From Pempheris klunzingeri (taxonomy: Eukaryota; Chordata; Actinopteri; Acropomatiformes; Pempheridae), in contig NC_092019.1 of NCBI RefSeq assembly GCF_042242105.1, positions 21,008,828 to 21,072,827 on the forward strand: a stretch of 64,000 nucleotides of DNA, read 5' to 3'. Both the position numbers and the translations under genes were made by a program. Below are positions 11,359 through 22,109 of this stretch, piece after piece. The notes below the pieces were generated by a model, which worked only from the letters and a program-made list of their open reading frames with translations, ran no database searches and had not been told where the DNA came from. Numbering within the stretch: the stretch's first letter is position 1; every line of letters starts with the position of its first letter.

Positions 11359-13279
11359 ATGGCACATTATAGAGTAAGTGTGTTCGCTGTCGCTTTGTCC
11401 TAACACCAATGCTCTGTGGAAACGGTTTTTTAGTGTCATAACTGTGAGCTAGCCAAGCTAATGCTAGCAACCCGGCAGGCTACAAGGTGTGTTCATCAGG
11501 GACTAGACTGAACACCTGTGACAGCTCATGTTTTGGTTTCCATTGCGACTGAGGGTTGTAAATGTTTGTGGGTAAACATTAGAAGTCTCGTGATGTCATC
11601 AGACCAACTACACACTTTTGTTTATTTTGTAATCAGATCGTAATAAACTTTTTAACTCTTCCTGCAACAGGCTCCAGACCCCAAGAGGGAACAGTTTCGG
11701 AGATACTTGGAGAAAGCTGGTGTTGTTGACAGTCTTACCAGTGGTATGGCACCTTTGTCTGCGCTGATCCTTTTCTTACTGGGCTTGGGCACTATTCACA
11801 AACTTCACTTTGTAATGAAAAGCAAGTGGAGCAACCCAGGCGAGCTGAAGACAGGGTTTCTACCTAAACCTGCCATTCATGTACAGATGGTCATCACAGG
11901 TCCTCTGCTGACAGGACTGAACTGAAAATGCCAATGAATAGTAAAATAATAAATGGCTGTGATTCGTTAATAACACCAAATTATCATCTGATGACATTTT
12001 GTAATCAAATGAACTGTGTCTGTAATTAGGACATTTCGCATGGAAGAATATAGAAAAGTTGTTTAGTTGTTGTAGATGTTCTACAAAACCCTTTTTTCAT
12101 ACACAGCAAATGATGCCAAACTTTTCAACAAATGCATCAGTTTCCATTTTTGTGGTAATGCAAATAAATCATTATTCAACTCAGTAACTATCGAAACAAA
12201 TAACAAGTAAATGTCAGATTGGTATCAGATTTGGCCAGTATCCAAAAGGCATTGACATGTGATATCCAGCCAGTAGTTTCCTCAATCTTCCTTCTTTTTT
12301 TTTTTCTCCTTTGTTCCCTTTCTGAATTTCAGTTCTAGTGGCTTTGTATGAACAACAAGAAAAGCCCAACAATGCTCTGGAGTATCCTTCTATACACCCC
12401 AGACTCTAAACAACAATAACAACGATAATAATAGAAGAGAGAGAGAAATGTTCAGAAGTCAGTTGATAAAAGAGGCCTCTGCTTGCTATAGTTTCTTTAA
12501 CAAATTCCCTCCAGATTTGTCAAGCAGCATCTCGGCGCTGCTGGCCTGGCGTCAGCAGACACGGAGGCTCTGCAGCAGGAGGTGATAGACCTGAGGCAGA
12601 GGTGTGCCCGTCTGACAGAGGAAAACAAAGACCTCAAATCAAGGGTAGGCTTTTACGTGTTCTTAATTTAGAGGTCACGTCTGTCATTTCAGACAACGTA
12701 CTGCTCGAGGCCGTTTCAAAGAAAGGTGAATATCAGAATGATCAGATTGTTGGACTGACTGACTGACAGACAAACAGACCAGTGTGTTAGAATAAATAGT
12801 GCTGTGTTCTCCCTTATTCTAACCAGCACAGGGGCCCCACAAGAGAATATACAACTATACATATAATGTAGAGGAAACAAAGTAGCGTGGATGAGTCTAT
12901 TTATTTGTGTCAGGCCAGTTTTCTTGAGCTGAATACCAAGAAAACTAAGGTAATGATTTCAGAACAAGCAGAAAGACCTCAATGCGTAGCTGATCAGTAG
13001 TGACCATATCGAAGATGTAAACAAATATAAATATCAAGGGATAATTGATGTAAAACTGCAGTGGGACTCAAACACTGCAATCATTTGGCTTCGACAGTTT
13101 GGAGTGGAGAAACAGATGCTGCTTCTCGCTGCCTGTAGTTGACGAGAACAAACTCAGTGAGATTGCCAATATGTCTTGTTGGACTGTGGGCCAAGTGTAA
13201 CAACGTTAAGCTAACAGGGATGTACTTTCTCCTCCAGCTGCAGCGTTATGAGCCAGAAGATGGAGCCACAGCAGACTAG
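11359..13279 (+). CDS. mycbp: MYC-binding protein (AMY-1)
   Basis: A small helical protein that binds the MYC N-terminus and is also found with A-kinase anchoring proteins. Exons: 11359-11373, 11671-11743, 12333-12381, 12515-12644 and 13238-13279. They total 309 nt, or 102 residues against 103 in human. The first coding exon holds five codons (MAHYR), as in the human start MAHYK. Exon 2 gives KREQFRRYLEKAGVVD, exon 3 LVALYEQQEKP, exon 4 FVKQHLGAAG and the C-terminal coiled-coil region, exon 5 LQRYEPED. All borders are GT-AG and phases agree. The first exon is so short that gene finders may miss it and start at 11707 with a false frame. Convergent with GJA9 and divergent from RRAGC. Confidence 0.95.
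12905..13140 (+). mobile_element. LINE reverse transcriptase relic in MYCBP intron 4
   Basis: Translated pieces match the C-terminal end of a non-LTR retrotransposon reverse transcriptase of the CR1/L2/Rex1 kind: FLELNTKKTKVMIS from 12920, and, in another frame, EDVNKYKYQGI then LQWDSNTA from about 13011. A stretch like FGVEKQMLLL follows. The family norm is roughly L-x-LN-x-x-KTK-x-M and YKYLG. At least one frame change and a stop separate the pieces, and there is an internal deletion, so this is an old dead fragment inserted in the same direction as MYCBP. Confidence 0.6.
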
Positions 13280-13742
13280 GCCTCAGCAGAGCTTCGCTTT
13301 GATGAATGTACTTTTTGTTTATATTGCTGTAACTTTGAATTTAAAGACTAAATGACACTGTTGAGTGAAAGCCAAGAATTTTTATGTAGCTGTGCTGGAT
13401 TCTTTTTTTTTTTTTTTTTTTAAATTTTAGTTTCTACTTAATTTTTTTATATAATCTAACTTATTCTGTACACGTATGCATATATATTGGCATTTTTCTT
13501 CTTTCGCTCTTTGATATAGCTTTACAATAGAAAGTGCCCTTCCTTAGGATTGGGCAAGTGAGTTCTTAAGACATTTTTAAAGCTCTGTGTGAGAAAATGT
13601 CTGATTGTACTGCTGATAATTTTCTTTTTCTGGCATAGTTATAAACAAGCACACACACACTGTCCAGATCCACACTTTATTTCCAAAGGTCTGGTGTGAG
13701 TAAACGGTTGTAAACAAGCTCAAATATGTAAGTCACTAGTAA

Positions 13743-13748
13743 AATAAA
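13743..13748 (+). terminator. Poly(A) signal of MYCBP
   Basis: AATAAA 464 nt past the MYCBP stop codon, the first good hexamer on this strand. The interval before it has a T-run (13407-13422) and no competing AATAAA. Confidence 0.5.
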
Positions 13749-14356
13749 GCACGCAGTGTTGTAATTAAGTGATTGTTGTATCACTGTTTGAACTAACTTC
13801 TAAACTGCAGTGTATCTATCTGAGCTTTTACTGGAATACCAGAGGAATTTGATACAGTGGTGACTGGTCGGATACAGCTGTGTACGACAGTATTGCATAC
13901 AAGGCATTTTGTGACATCCTACACCTTTGAAAAATGGGTTCCTTTAAGAAACAAACCAGGTATAACACTAATACATAGACAAATGAAGACCTTGGGGACC
14001 ACAGCACATCTGCTATTTCTACCAGGTACATTTTAGAGTCTCATCAGGGACAAATAGAGTGAAAACTAATCCAACAGTAGTGTTGTTGGTGAGGACAGTG
14101 CCGCTGTGATGGCTACTTATTGATATGCTCATGACACTGAGGGGTGTGTTATTCCCAGGACTTAATGCTGAGGCAGAAGAGACTGAAATACAACTAACGT
14201 TACCACATTTTCTCAATATCTGTAAATGTTAAGTCATTAGATAATGATTTGACATTTACATATATTCTAATTACGCTAATGTCCTAAAACACGTAGAGAT
14301 GGAATGAAATGGCAAAACATTAGACGAAATAACATTTACTCCAAAAATATCTGTTC
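13749..14356. other. Interval between the convergent MYCBP and GJA9 ends
   Basis: About 600 bp of AT-rich unique-looking DNA between the two inferred poly(A) sites. No gene, RNA or recognised repeat was seen. Confidence 0.4.
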
Positions 14357-14362
14357 TTTATT
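14357..14362 (-). terminator. Candidate poly(A) signal of GJA9
   Basis: TTTATT on the + strand reads AATAAA on the gene strand, about 660 nt after the GJA9 stop. Other downstream hexamers may also be used. Confidence 0.35.
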
Positions 14363-15020
14363 AAGGGACACAGTTTGCAAAGGCCCGTCAGAAGTCTACA
14401 TGCTTGTGATGCTACAAATCTTAAAACTATGTGACTCGTCAAAGTGTCACCATTATCAGAAGTAAATATGCAGCCAGCCTATAGAGCAAAACAGCTGGAA
14501 CACAGCAGCCAGAGTGCACTGACATTTCCCTTTATAGTGAAATGATATTTGAAACTTTTACACTGATTTTGTGTGCCAAAAGCACTTTTAAAATGGAAAA
14601 CACCACTGGTGAGAGCTCATCCGTATTTGGTACGATGCTGGCCTACTTTATCTTGTATTAGACCATCAAGATGTGTGATTCAGCTGTCAACTCAACTGTT
14701 AACTATGGTTCACACTAATTTGGCAGCAATGCATGCAGTCAGTCACAGCAGAAAACAAAGGCCTGTTCCATAAACAGTTTAAAAACAGTATAAAACATAT
14801 AATACAAAGTCCTTTTTTTTTTTAATGTAATATGCCACCAGAAGCCATTATAGATGTGAGTTGCATTGGTTGAACTGTGATGGATTTTTAAAGCATGCCA
14901 CTTTAATTAGACTGAACTGTGAAAGGGTTTAGAACAAACCCACAGAATGTAGATTGGCGCCTGTAGTATGGATTTCTGTGTGCACATAATGCAACTAAGG
15001 GCACCAGCTGTATCTGAAAT

Positions 15021-16493
15021 TTAGATTTGCAGGTCTGTCGCTCGTCTGCTGCTTGTATTACTTGCCATCGATGTTTTGCAGTTGTGCGTGGATCCTGAGC
15101 TGGAGTCATCCAGTGACTCTGGGGTGGAGGGCCGGCTTTGATGTTTGGCGTCTATTTTTGACTGTGATCGAGCGGAGGGAGGTCCGTTACTGGCTTTTGC
15201 TCCCCCATATGAATCTGTGTCAGAGCTTTTACCCTCCAACACTGTGGAGCATTTGGAAGAGCCGTGAGCCTTCCACGGCCTCTTTGATGCGCCAATTGGC
15301 AGCGTGGGGAAAGAGTAAGTGTGAACTGCCTTTTGTGGACATTTTGGAGAGTCCACACTCCCTCTTTCACTGCTGTCGTCCTCCTTACTGTGTGGGACAA
15401 GATGCAAGAAGTCCTCGGCCTCCTGCTTTGGATTAATGAGAGAGTCGCAGCACGGAGAGCAGTGCTCATTGGTATTAGAGGTGCTGTTACAATTCAGGGT
15501 GTTTTGAGCTGAACATCTGAAATCATCCAAATCCTGCTGAGTGGCCAGCTCACCCTGAAGAGGTAGAAAAGCTGAAGGTTTGATAAGGTTTGGGTACATA
15601 TTTGTGCCCTGCACCCTCTCCGCCAAGAGGTTGCAGTCACTGGGTGCAGAAGCAACTGTTTGCTTTCTGGCTGTGCACATTTGCACAACAGATTCTTTTT
15701 TACACCTGTTGGCATAGTAATCATCAAGTTCATCCCTCTCATCTCTCAAGTGAGGGTAGAAGTCCAAGATGCCCTTTTTAATTTTCTTGTAACCCAGATG
15801 CATGATCTCCAAGATGTTTAGGAAGAGGGAAATTGCAGCAATGCATTGCATGAACACCATGAAGACACTTTTCTCTGTTGGTCTGGAAACATAACAGTCT
15901 ACGGCATTGGGACAAGGGTCCCGCTCACACTTGAAGAGAGGGTAGAGGTGAAAGCCATAAAGGACGTACTGGCCTGTCATGAAGGCCACTTCAACAACGG
16001 AGCGAGTGACGACGTGAGCCACGTAGGTGCGCAGCAGAGAGCCCCTCAGAGGAGCTTTGTTCAGCTTCCCCTGATCGAGCTGCTTCATTTCCCGCTCAAT
16101 CCTCTTGCGGGCTTCTGCCAACTCCACATCGACCAACTCCAGCTCCCTCCGCAGCAGAGCCTTCTTCTTCTGCCGTGCCTTCTCCAGCGCCCGCAGCCTG
16201 TAGAGAGCGTGGCCCATGTAAACCAGCGAGGGAGAGGACACAAAGATGACCTGCAGCACCCAGTAGCGAATGAGGGAGATGGGGAAAGCCAGGTCGTAGC
16301 ACACATTTCTGCACCCAGGCTGCTCAGTGTTGCATATGAAGTCGGCCTGCTCGTCGTTCCACACATCCTCAGCTGCCACCCCGAGGACCAGCATGCGGAA
16401 GATGAACAGGATGGTGAGCCAGATCTTGCCTACCATGGTGGAATGGATATGCACCTCCTCCAAAATCCCCCCAAGGAAGTTCCAGTCCCCCAT
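15021..16493 (-). CDS. gja9: Connexin, gap junction alpha-9-like
   Basis: A four-pass connexin that forms gap-junction channels in the plasma membrane. It has one uninterrupted coding exon of 490 residues, as usual for connexins. The start is the ATG at 16493 (MGDWNFLGGILEEVH); a GTG two codons upstream in the same frame is not needed. The first extracellular loop has the standard C54-x6-C61-x3-C65 (CNTEQPGCRNVC). The second has C-x4-C-x5-C (CERDPCPNAVDC). The cytoplasmic loop is long and charged (KARQKKKALLRRELE). The tail from about residue 240 is long, Ser-rich and low in similarity, typical of the GJA9/GJA10 group (zebrafish horizontal-cell connexins such as cx55.5 are likely relatives). 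A splice acceptor at 16513-16515 implies a leader intron. The MYCBP and RHBDL2 neighbours match human GJA9. Confidence 0.93.
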   Translation of the reverse strand: MGDWNFLGGILEEVHIHSTMVGKIWLTILFIFRMLVLGVAAEDVWNDEQADFICNTEQPGCRNVCYDLAFPISLIRYWVLQVIFVSSPSLVYMGHALYRLRALEKARQKKKALLRRELELVDVELAEARKRIEREMKQLDQGKLNKAPLRGSLLRTYVAHVVTRSVVEVAFMTGQYVLYGFHLYPLFKCERDPCPNAVDCYVSRPTEKSVFMVFMQCIAAISLFLNILEIMHLGYKKIKKGILDFYPHLRDERDELDDYYANRCKKESVVQMCTARKQTVASAPSDCNLLAERVQGTNMYPNLIKPSAFLPLQGELATQQDLDDFRCSAQNTLNCNSTSNTNEHCSPCCDSLINPKQEAEDFLHLVPHSKEDDSSERGSVDSPKCPQKAVHTYSFPTLPIGASKRPWKAHGSSKCSTVLEGKSSDTDSYGGAKASNGPPSARSQSKIDAKHQSRPSTPESLDDSSSGSTHNCKTSMASNTSSRRATDLQI

Positions 16494-16495
16494 CT

Positions 16496-16507
16496 TCACT
16501 CTGCCAT
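16496..16507 (-). other. Three-codon upstream ORF before GJA9
   Basis: ATG GCA GAG TGA reads M-A-E-stop and ends two bases before the GJA9 start codon, downstream of the inferred leader acceptor, so it should be in the mature mRNA. Upstream ORFs this close usually lower or condition initiation at the main start. Confidence 0.55.
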
Positions 16508-16515
16508 TTTGACTA

Positions 16516-18410
16516 GTAGAAAGTCAGTGATAGAAAGACATGGATGATGATTATGGAAGAAAACCTGCTGAAACAGTCAAAAATCCGTAACTATAAAGAT
16601 TGAACAGTCAGCGAAAGCAAATGGACAATTTAAGAAGCTTTTCAGATTAAATTGGCACGGAGTAAAAGAACAAAATGAGCAGTGAAACACCAAAAGCCCT
16701 AGGAAAAAGTTAGTGAAAATAGTAATTAACATTTCCCAGTAACAATAAAAAAAAAATGGAAGTACCTCTCAATGGGAGAAAGTAAACATTAAATAATAGA
16801 AAGCCCACGAAGTAAAAATGCACAGTGTCACATATTTGCAAAAAGATATATTAAAAGCAGACAGAGAGTAGTTGTACATCCAGTGATATGTTCCCCTGGC
16901 TGGTCAGCTATCCAGTTTTGTCTTAATAAAACCATTCCCTTCAGCTGTGTTGTCATATAAACCAGGGCAGAGCTCTGTGCTGTCTCCATTTACCTTGCAG
17001 CAGCATGGACAGACTGCCGGTGGTGACTTAAATCTCCTCGGGTCATGCAGCCCTGACGTGGTCACCAAAAAGTTTTTAAAAATCGTTAGTGCCCTCCACA
17101 TGAGTCCCTGCACATCACCTAAACTTCAGTGACCCGCCTCCGCTCCAGTGTTGCCAGACACAAAGTGGGAACAACTGAGCTGTTGAGGGAAGTTTGCCAA
17201 CACTAATCTGACCAGAGAAAGTCAATACCAGCAGCTTCAGCAATGCATTTAGATCAGATCATGACCTCACAGGCTTGTAACACAGATATTGACTTTGGTC
17301 TTTGCAGGCCAGGCTTTTGCTTGTGTTTGTTTGGATATATCATCATTATTGACTCTTTTTTTTACCTTTCCAAACAAAAATACTACATGCATTCAACAGC
17401 AGAGATGGTAACCCACTGAACTCATCCTTTGTGGTTCGTTTTGGGTGTGCGCATCATGTGTGGATGTAAATAACCACGCTGTTGCTAAATAGATGCTTTG
17501 CAAGTCCAGACTACACACTTGAGATTCACTAGCACTCAATTGTTCACGTCTATTAGTCCATATGTACAAACAAAGAGAAGCCAGCTGCAGCCAGAATTCC
17601 CACATTATCAATGCTGGTTATCCACACAGGCCTTATGCGATCAATAGTTTTCTACTATGGTGAAATAGTCAATGAGCCATCATGTCCGATTTCATACTCC
17701 GCTGCTCCTCTCTGGATGTAATTAAGTTCTCATGCACTTGACACATTATTTTATCCATTTACAAGAAATCTATCACAGTGGATTAGTGTGCTTGCCAACT
17801 GCAACATCCAAATGCTAAATACCTTTAACTGCCCCTGTGTGATAAATGTTCTTGCTACCTGAGGTCAGTTATGATATTACAGCTTCACACTCGTATTATA
17901 AAGTGTTATGTTGTTTTTTAGCCTTCCAGAGCAAGATAAACTGTCTACAAGAGTGGGGATATTTGTTATCAACAGGAAACAGCAAACTGCAACCCCGAAC
18001 TCACCAAATTTATGTGTTGACAAGATCCAACAACCAGCTCAGTGCAAGGTTTTTTTTCCACCCATCCGTCCTTTTGATCCTAAACTGAACCCTTCCCCTC
18101 TGACCTGAAATCTGTCATTCAGCCCAGCAGAGCTGGATTGATTCAAACCAGTCTGGTACAAACACATTAGGGGAGCAGAGGGTGACACTGGGTGACATAT
18201 TGAGAAAATCCCTTTGTCAATCCCAGTTTCCCCTTTTTTTTGGTTCCAAATCATAGTAATCAATGTTCCCTTGTACTTCAGCCTGAGGGCGTCCTCTGGC
18301 TTATTCAGCACAACTCGTTTCTAAACCATAAAAAAAAAAAATCTGAAACCGTTCTTTTGTTTTGAGAGAAGATGAATTGCAGAGATTTAAACATACTGGA
18401 CATGTATATA
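16516..18410. other. GJA9 upstream region, no gene recognised
   Basis: It should contain the GJA9 leader intron, first exon and promoter, but none could be placed confidently. No TATA box, repeat family or RNA gene was recognised. Confidence 0.35.
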
Positions 18411-20018
18411 CAGTGGGGCAAAAAAGTATTTAGTCAGCCACCAATTGTGCAAGTTCTCCCACTTAAAAAGATGAGAGGCCTGTAATTTTCATCATAGGTA
18501 CACTTCAACTATGAGAGACAGAATGAGAAAAAAAAAAAAAAAAAAAAAAAAATCCAGAAAATCACATTGTCTGATTTTTAAAGAATTTATTTGCAAATTA
18601 TTGTGGAAAATAAGTATTTGGTCAATAACAAAAGTTCATCTCAATACTTTGTTATATACCCTTTGTTGGCAATGACAGAGGTCAAACGTTTTCTGTAAGT
18701 CTTCACAAGGTTTTCACACACTGTTGCTGGTATTTTGGCCCATTCGTCCATGCAGATCTCCTCTAGAGCAATGTTTTGGGGCTGTCGCTGGGCAACACGG
18801 ACTTTCAACTCCCTCCAAAGATTTTCTATGGGGTTGAGATCTGGAGACTGGCTAGGCCACTCCAGGACCTTGAAATGCTTCTTACGAAGCCACTCCTTCG
18901 TTGCCCGGGCGGTGTGTTTGGGATCATTGTCATGCTGAAAGACCCAGCCACGTTTCATCTTCAATGCCCTTGCTGATGGAAGGAGGTTTTCACTCAAAAT
19001 CTCACGATACATGGCCCCATTCATTCTTTCCTTTACACGGATCAGTCGTCCTGGTCCTTTTGCAGAAAAACAGCCCCAAAGCATGATGTTTCCACCCCCA
19101 TGCTTCACAGTAAGTATGGTGTTCTTTTGATGCAACTCAGCATTCTTTCTCCTCCAAACACGACAAGTTGAGTTTTTAACCAAAAAGTTCTATTTTGGTT
19201 TCATCTGACCATATGACATTCTCCCAATCCTCTTCTGGATCATCCAAATGCTCTCTATCAAACTTCAGACGGGCCTGGACATGTACTGGCTTAAGCAGGG
19301 GGACACGTCTGGCACTGCAGGACTTGAGTCCCTGGCGGCGTAGTGTGTTAGCCTTTGTTACTTTGGTCCCAGCTCTCTGCAGGTCATTCGCTAGGTCCCC
19401 CCGTGTGGTTCTGGGAGTTTTGCTCACCGTTCTTGTGATCATTTTGACCCCACGGGGTGAGATCTTGCGTGGAGCCCCAGATGGAGGGAGATTATCAGTG
19501 GTCTTGTATGTCTTCCATTTTCTAATAATTGCTCCCACAGTTGATTTCTTCACACCAAGCTGCTTACCTATTGCAGATTCAGTCTTCCCAGCCTGGTGCA
19601 GGTCTACAATTTTGTTTCTGGTGTCCTTTGACAGCTCTTTGGTCTTGGCCATAGTGGAGTTTGGAGTGTGACTGTTTGAGGTTGTGGACAGGTGTCTTTT
19701 ATACTGATAACGAGTTCAAACAGGTGCCATTAATACAGGTAACGAGTGGAGGACAGAGGAGCCTCTTAAAGAAGAAGTTACAGGTCTGTGAGAGCCAGAA
19801 ATCTTGCTTGTTTGTAGGTGACCAAATACTTATTTTACCGAGGAATTTACCAATTAATTCATTAAAAATCCTACAATGTGATTTCCTGGATTCTTTCCCC
19901 CCATTCTGTCTCTCATAGTTGAAGTGTACCTATGATGAAAATTACAGGCCTCTCTCATCTTTTTAAGTGGGAGAACTTGCACAATTGGTGGCTGACTAAA
20001 TACTTTTTTGCCCCATTG
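18411..20018 (-). mobile_element. Tc1/mariner element with long IR/DR ends, nearly whole
   Basis: A 1,608-bp element between TA dinucleotides (18409-18410 and 20019-20020). The ends are inverted repeats of about 210 bp: CAGTGGGGCAAAAAAG on the left and CAATGGGGCAAAAAAG (complement) on the right. Each carries two direct repeats of AAGTATTTRGTCA: 18424-18436 and 18612-18624 on the left, 19819-19831 and 19993-20005 on the right (complement). This is the IR/DR layout of fish Tc1 elements such as Sleeping Beauty and Passport; the end sequence looks most like the Passport/PPTN kind, from memory. The left end has a 23-A run (18529-18551), and a two-base difference (GATGAGAGG vs GATGAGAGAGG) separates the arms. 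High arm identity suggests a fairly recent insertion. Confidence 0.95.
18641..19652 (-). pseudogene. Tc1 transposase, one frameshift
   Basis: The frame from the ATG at 19652 gives the N-terminal paired-like DNA-binding half ([20 protein letters not shown]) and the first catalytic Asp in [11 protein letters not shown]. It then stops near 19176. The rest continues in another frame ([16 protein letters not shown]) to KGYITKY at 18641. The second Asp lies in QHDNDPKHT and the Glu in [11 protein letters not shown], 34 residues apart, so the DD34E set is complete. A single-base length change at the junction breaks the protein. From memory of the family, a few codons are also missing in frame (near [10 protein letters not shown] and in PQNIALEE). 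Probably inactive, though its ends look usable by a related transposase. Confidence 0.9.
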
Positions 20019-20020
20019 TA

Positions 20021-21554
20021 CAATATATACAATGTTTATACAAAAACTGTTTTGGCATTTTAGGGCTCTGGATTAACACCTTTAAAGCACCCCTCCACTA
20101 TCACTTAGAATGTTTTGCTCATTGTCCCTTTTTATGATGTTTGACCTTCAGCGCGCTCAATAATTATTTGATTAGTATGAGTTTGATACTTGGATCATGG
20201 AGTGAAAGTTTCTTTGTGCTCACCTGAAATCTGACTTCAAGGTGTGTGTACCTATTAGCATTATTTTGTGACATCACAACTAGTTTTGAAGCCAATTGAG
20301 GTCCAATATGAAACTTACTGAAGATCCTCCAGTGCACTTTCAAAGGACTTTTGATTAAACTTAAATGTTTCAAACCAAACACGAGCTCATTTATAGATTA
20401 AACATTTTTCAATGAGGAAGAACAAGTAATTGTGCTTTTAACAATTTGCAGGTAGTTTATTGAACATTTTTTGCGGCAAAACAATATCAGACACATTATT
20501 GATTATATGTCTTTAAAAAATATCACTGAAGAAGTTTTTTAGAATATCTTTCATACTGGCAAAAGTAAAAGTCTTTAAAAGTATTTACGGTCTAAAGACT
20601 TTTATGAGGTGCAAGATGCGTATCAGCTGATGATCCTGTATCTGTTGTCTTTAGGACCTTTGTCACCTAAGAACCAAACCAAACTGTTAAAAATAAACTA
20701 GTTATTTTCAGTATCTTAAAGCAAGGTCCTCACTTACTCTTGAATATTAAACTACACATTTTCATCAATAAAATTCAAGACAAAAACACCAGCTAATATT
20801 TCATTTTAAGATATAAATAGCAAATTCTTGCAAATGTCCATGTTTCTGCAATATTGTCTGATGACATGGGATTTTTCGACTGGTGAACTACATAAGGCAA
20901 CAAAACATTTCCCAATGTTTCCGGGTCAAGGCAAACAAGTTCAGGATAATTGAATATTGATGCGGTGAGTTTGGAAGCTATGGAACTTTCCACATGTGTA
21001 AAATGGCTGCCATATGGGTACAATCAAATACACATAAGTGAGTCCCTGCAGCATTAAACAGCAGGTTATCTGCTAACTGACAATGAAATGAACAACCATC
21101 AGAAATGTAGTCGGTACTATTGTCTGTATATTCATCAAAATAAAAAATAAAAAATCAATACTCTTCTCCTGTTCCAGATTCAATTTGACAAAAAAATCAT
21201 TTTGATTAAAGAACATAAAATTTTATTAAAAATACTTTCAATATTGAGCTGTGGAAAAACAAAGTGCAAGAGGTCTGTTTGGTTGTAGTTTCCCATTTAT
21301 CTTAAATAAATGAAGCACATGAAATAAGATCTGTTTCTGAATTTCAATCCAAACTCTCTTAGACCGGATGTAAAACAGTGATTATCACAGAGTTTTCATT
21401 CACACTCATGGAACAGAAAATGAACTACTTACTGAATTATAACATCTTGAAGCTAAAGTTTTGTTTTTGCCAAAGTTAAAAAGATACAAAAAGCATGACA
21501 GAAAAATGAATTAGTTTCAACAAGATATGACTGAAAGAATTAACAAATTCTGTG
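20021..21554. other. AT-rich interval between the Tc1 copy and RHBDL2 3' end
   Basis: Strongly AT-rich, unique-looking sequence. No ORF with recognisable protein, no RNA gene and no repeat ends were found. Part of it may belong to a longer RHBDL2 3' UTR. Confidence 0.35.
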
Positions 21555-21560
21555 TTTATT
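21555..21560 (-). terminator. Candidate poly(A) signal of RHBDL2
   Basis: TTTATT on the + strand, AATAAA on the gene strand, about 550 nt past the RHBDL2 stop. Confidence 0.35.
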
Positions 21561-22109
21561 GTGGTGGGGTATTTCACCACGTTTGAGGCACATTTCATAA
21601 ATACTGAGTCCATAAGACTCCACAATGATTCAACAGAAAATAAGCGATATTTGCATTAAAAAAAAGCATAAAATCCGCATAAAAAACAGTCTGGGTATTG
21701 TTTCCTATTTAAGAAAATATGGAGTAGGACCAGTGTGTTCATTAATTTCCTGATAATCATGGAATGTTTAAAAATATCTAGTCATAAACACAAAAATCTC
21801 AAACACAGACAAAAAAATCCTGTGTGGAATAAGAAAAATATCAGTTACTCACAATATAAACCATTTAATTCAGTTCTAAATTATTGCTTTTCTAAAGGCA
21901 AGAAATGCCTTCTGCAATGCTACTTATCAGCAGCAGGAGGCTCCCTTCCACTTTATCTCACAAACTCAGCACTCAAGAGAGGAAAATCTGACATGAAAAC
22001 AACAGAAAAACCTTGTGCATGACATTCGCGAAGTCCCTGAAAAGCAACTTTGCACATATAAACAGCTTCCTGAGGGAGACATCAAGGCTTTCAGTGCAGC
22101 CTGCTGCTC

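Noticed and set aside
15846-16547. A 233-codon open frame on the + strand across GJA9
   Set aside because: It is antisense to the well-supported connexin, begins without gene context and has no recognisable domain. It is a shadow of the connexin's codon use.
19195-19671. A 158-codon + strand frame across the Tc1 element
   Set aside because: It is antisense to the transposase and has no domain.
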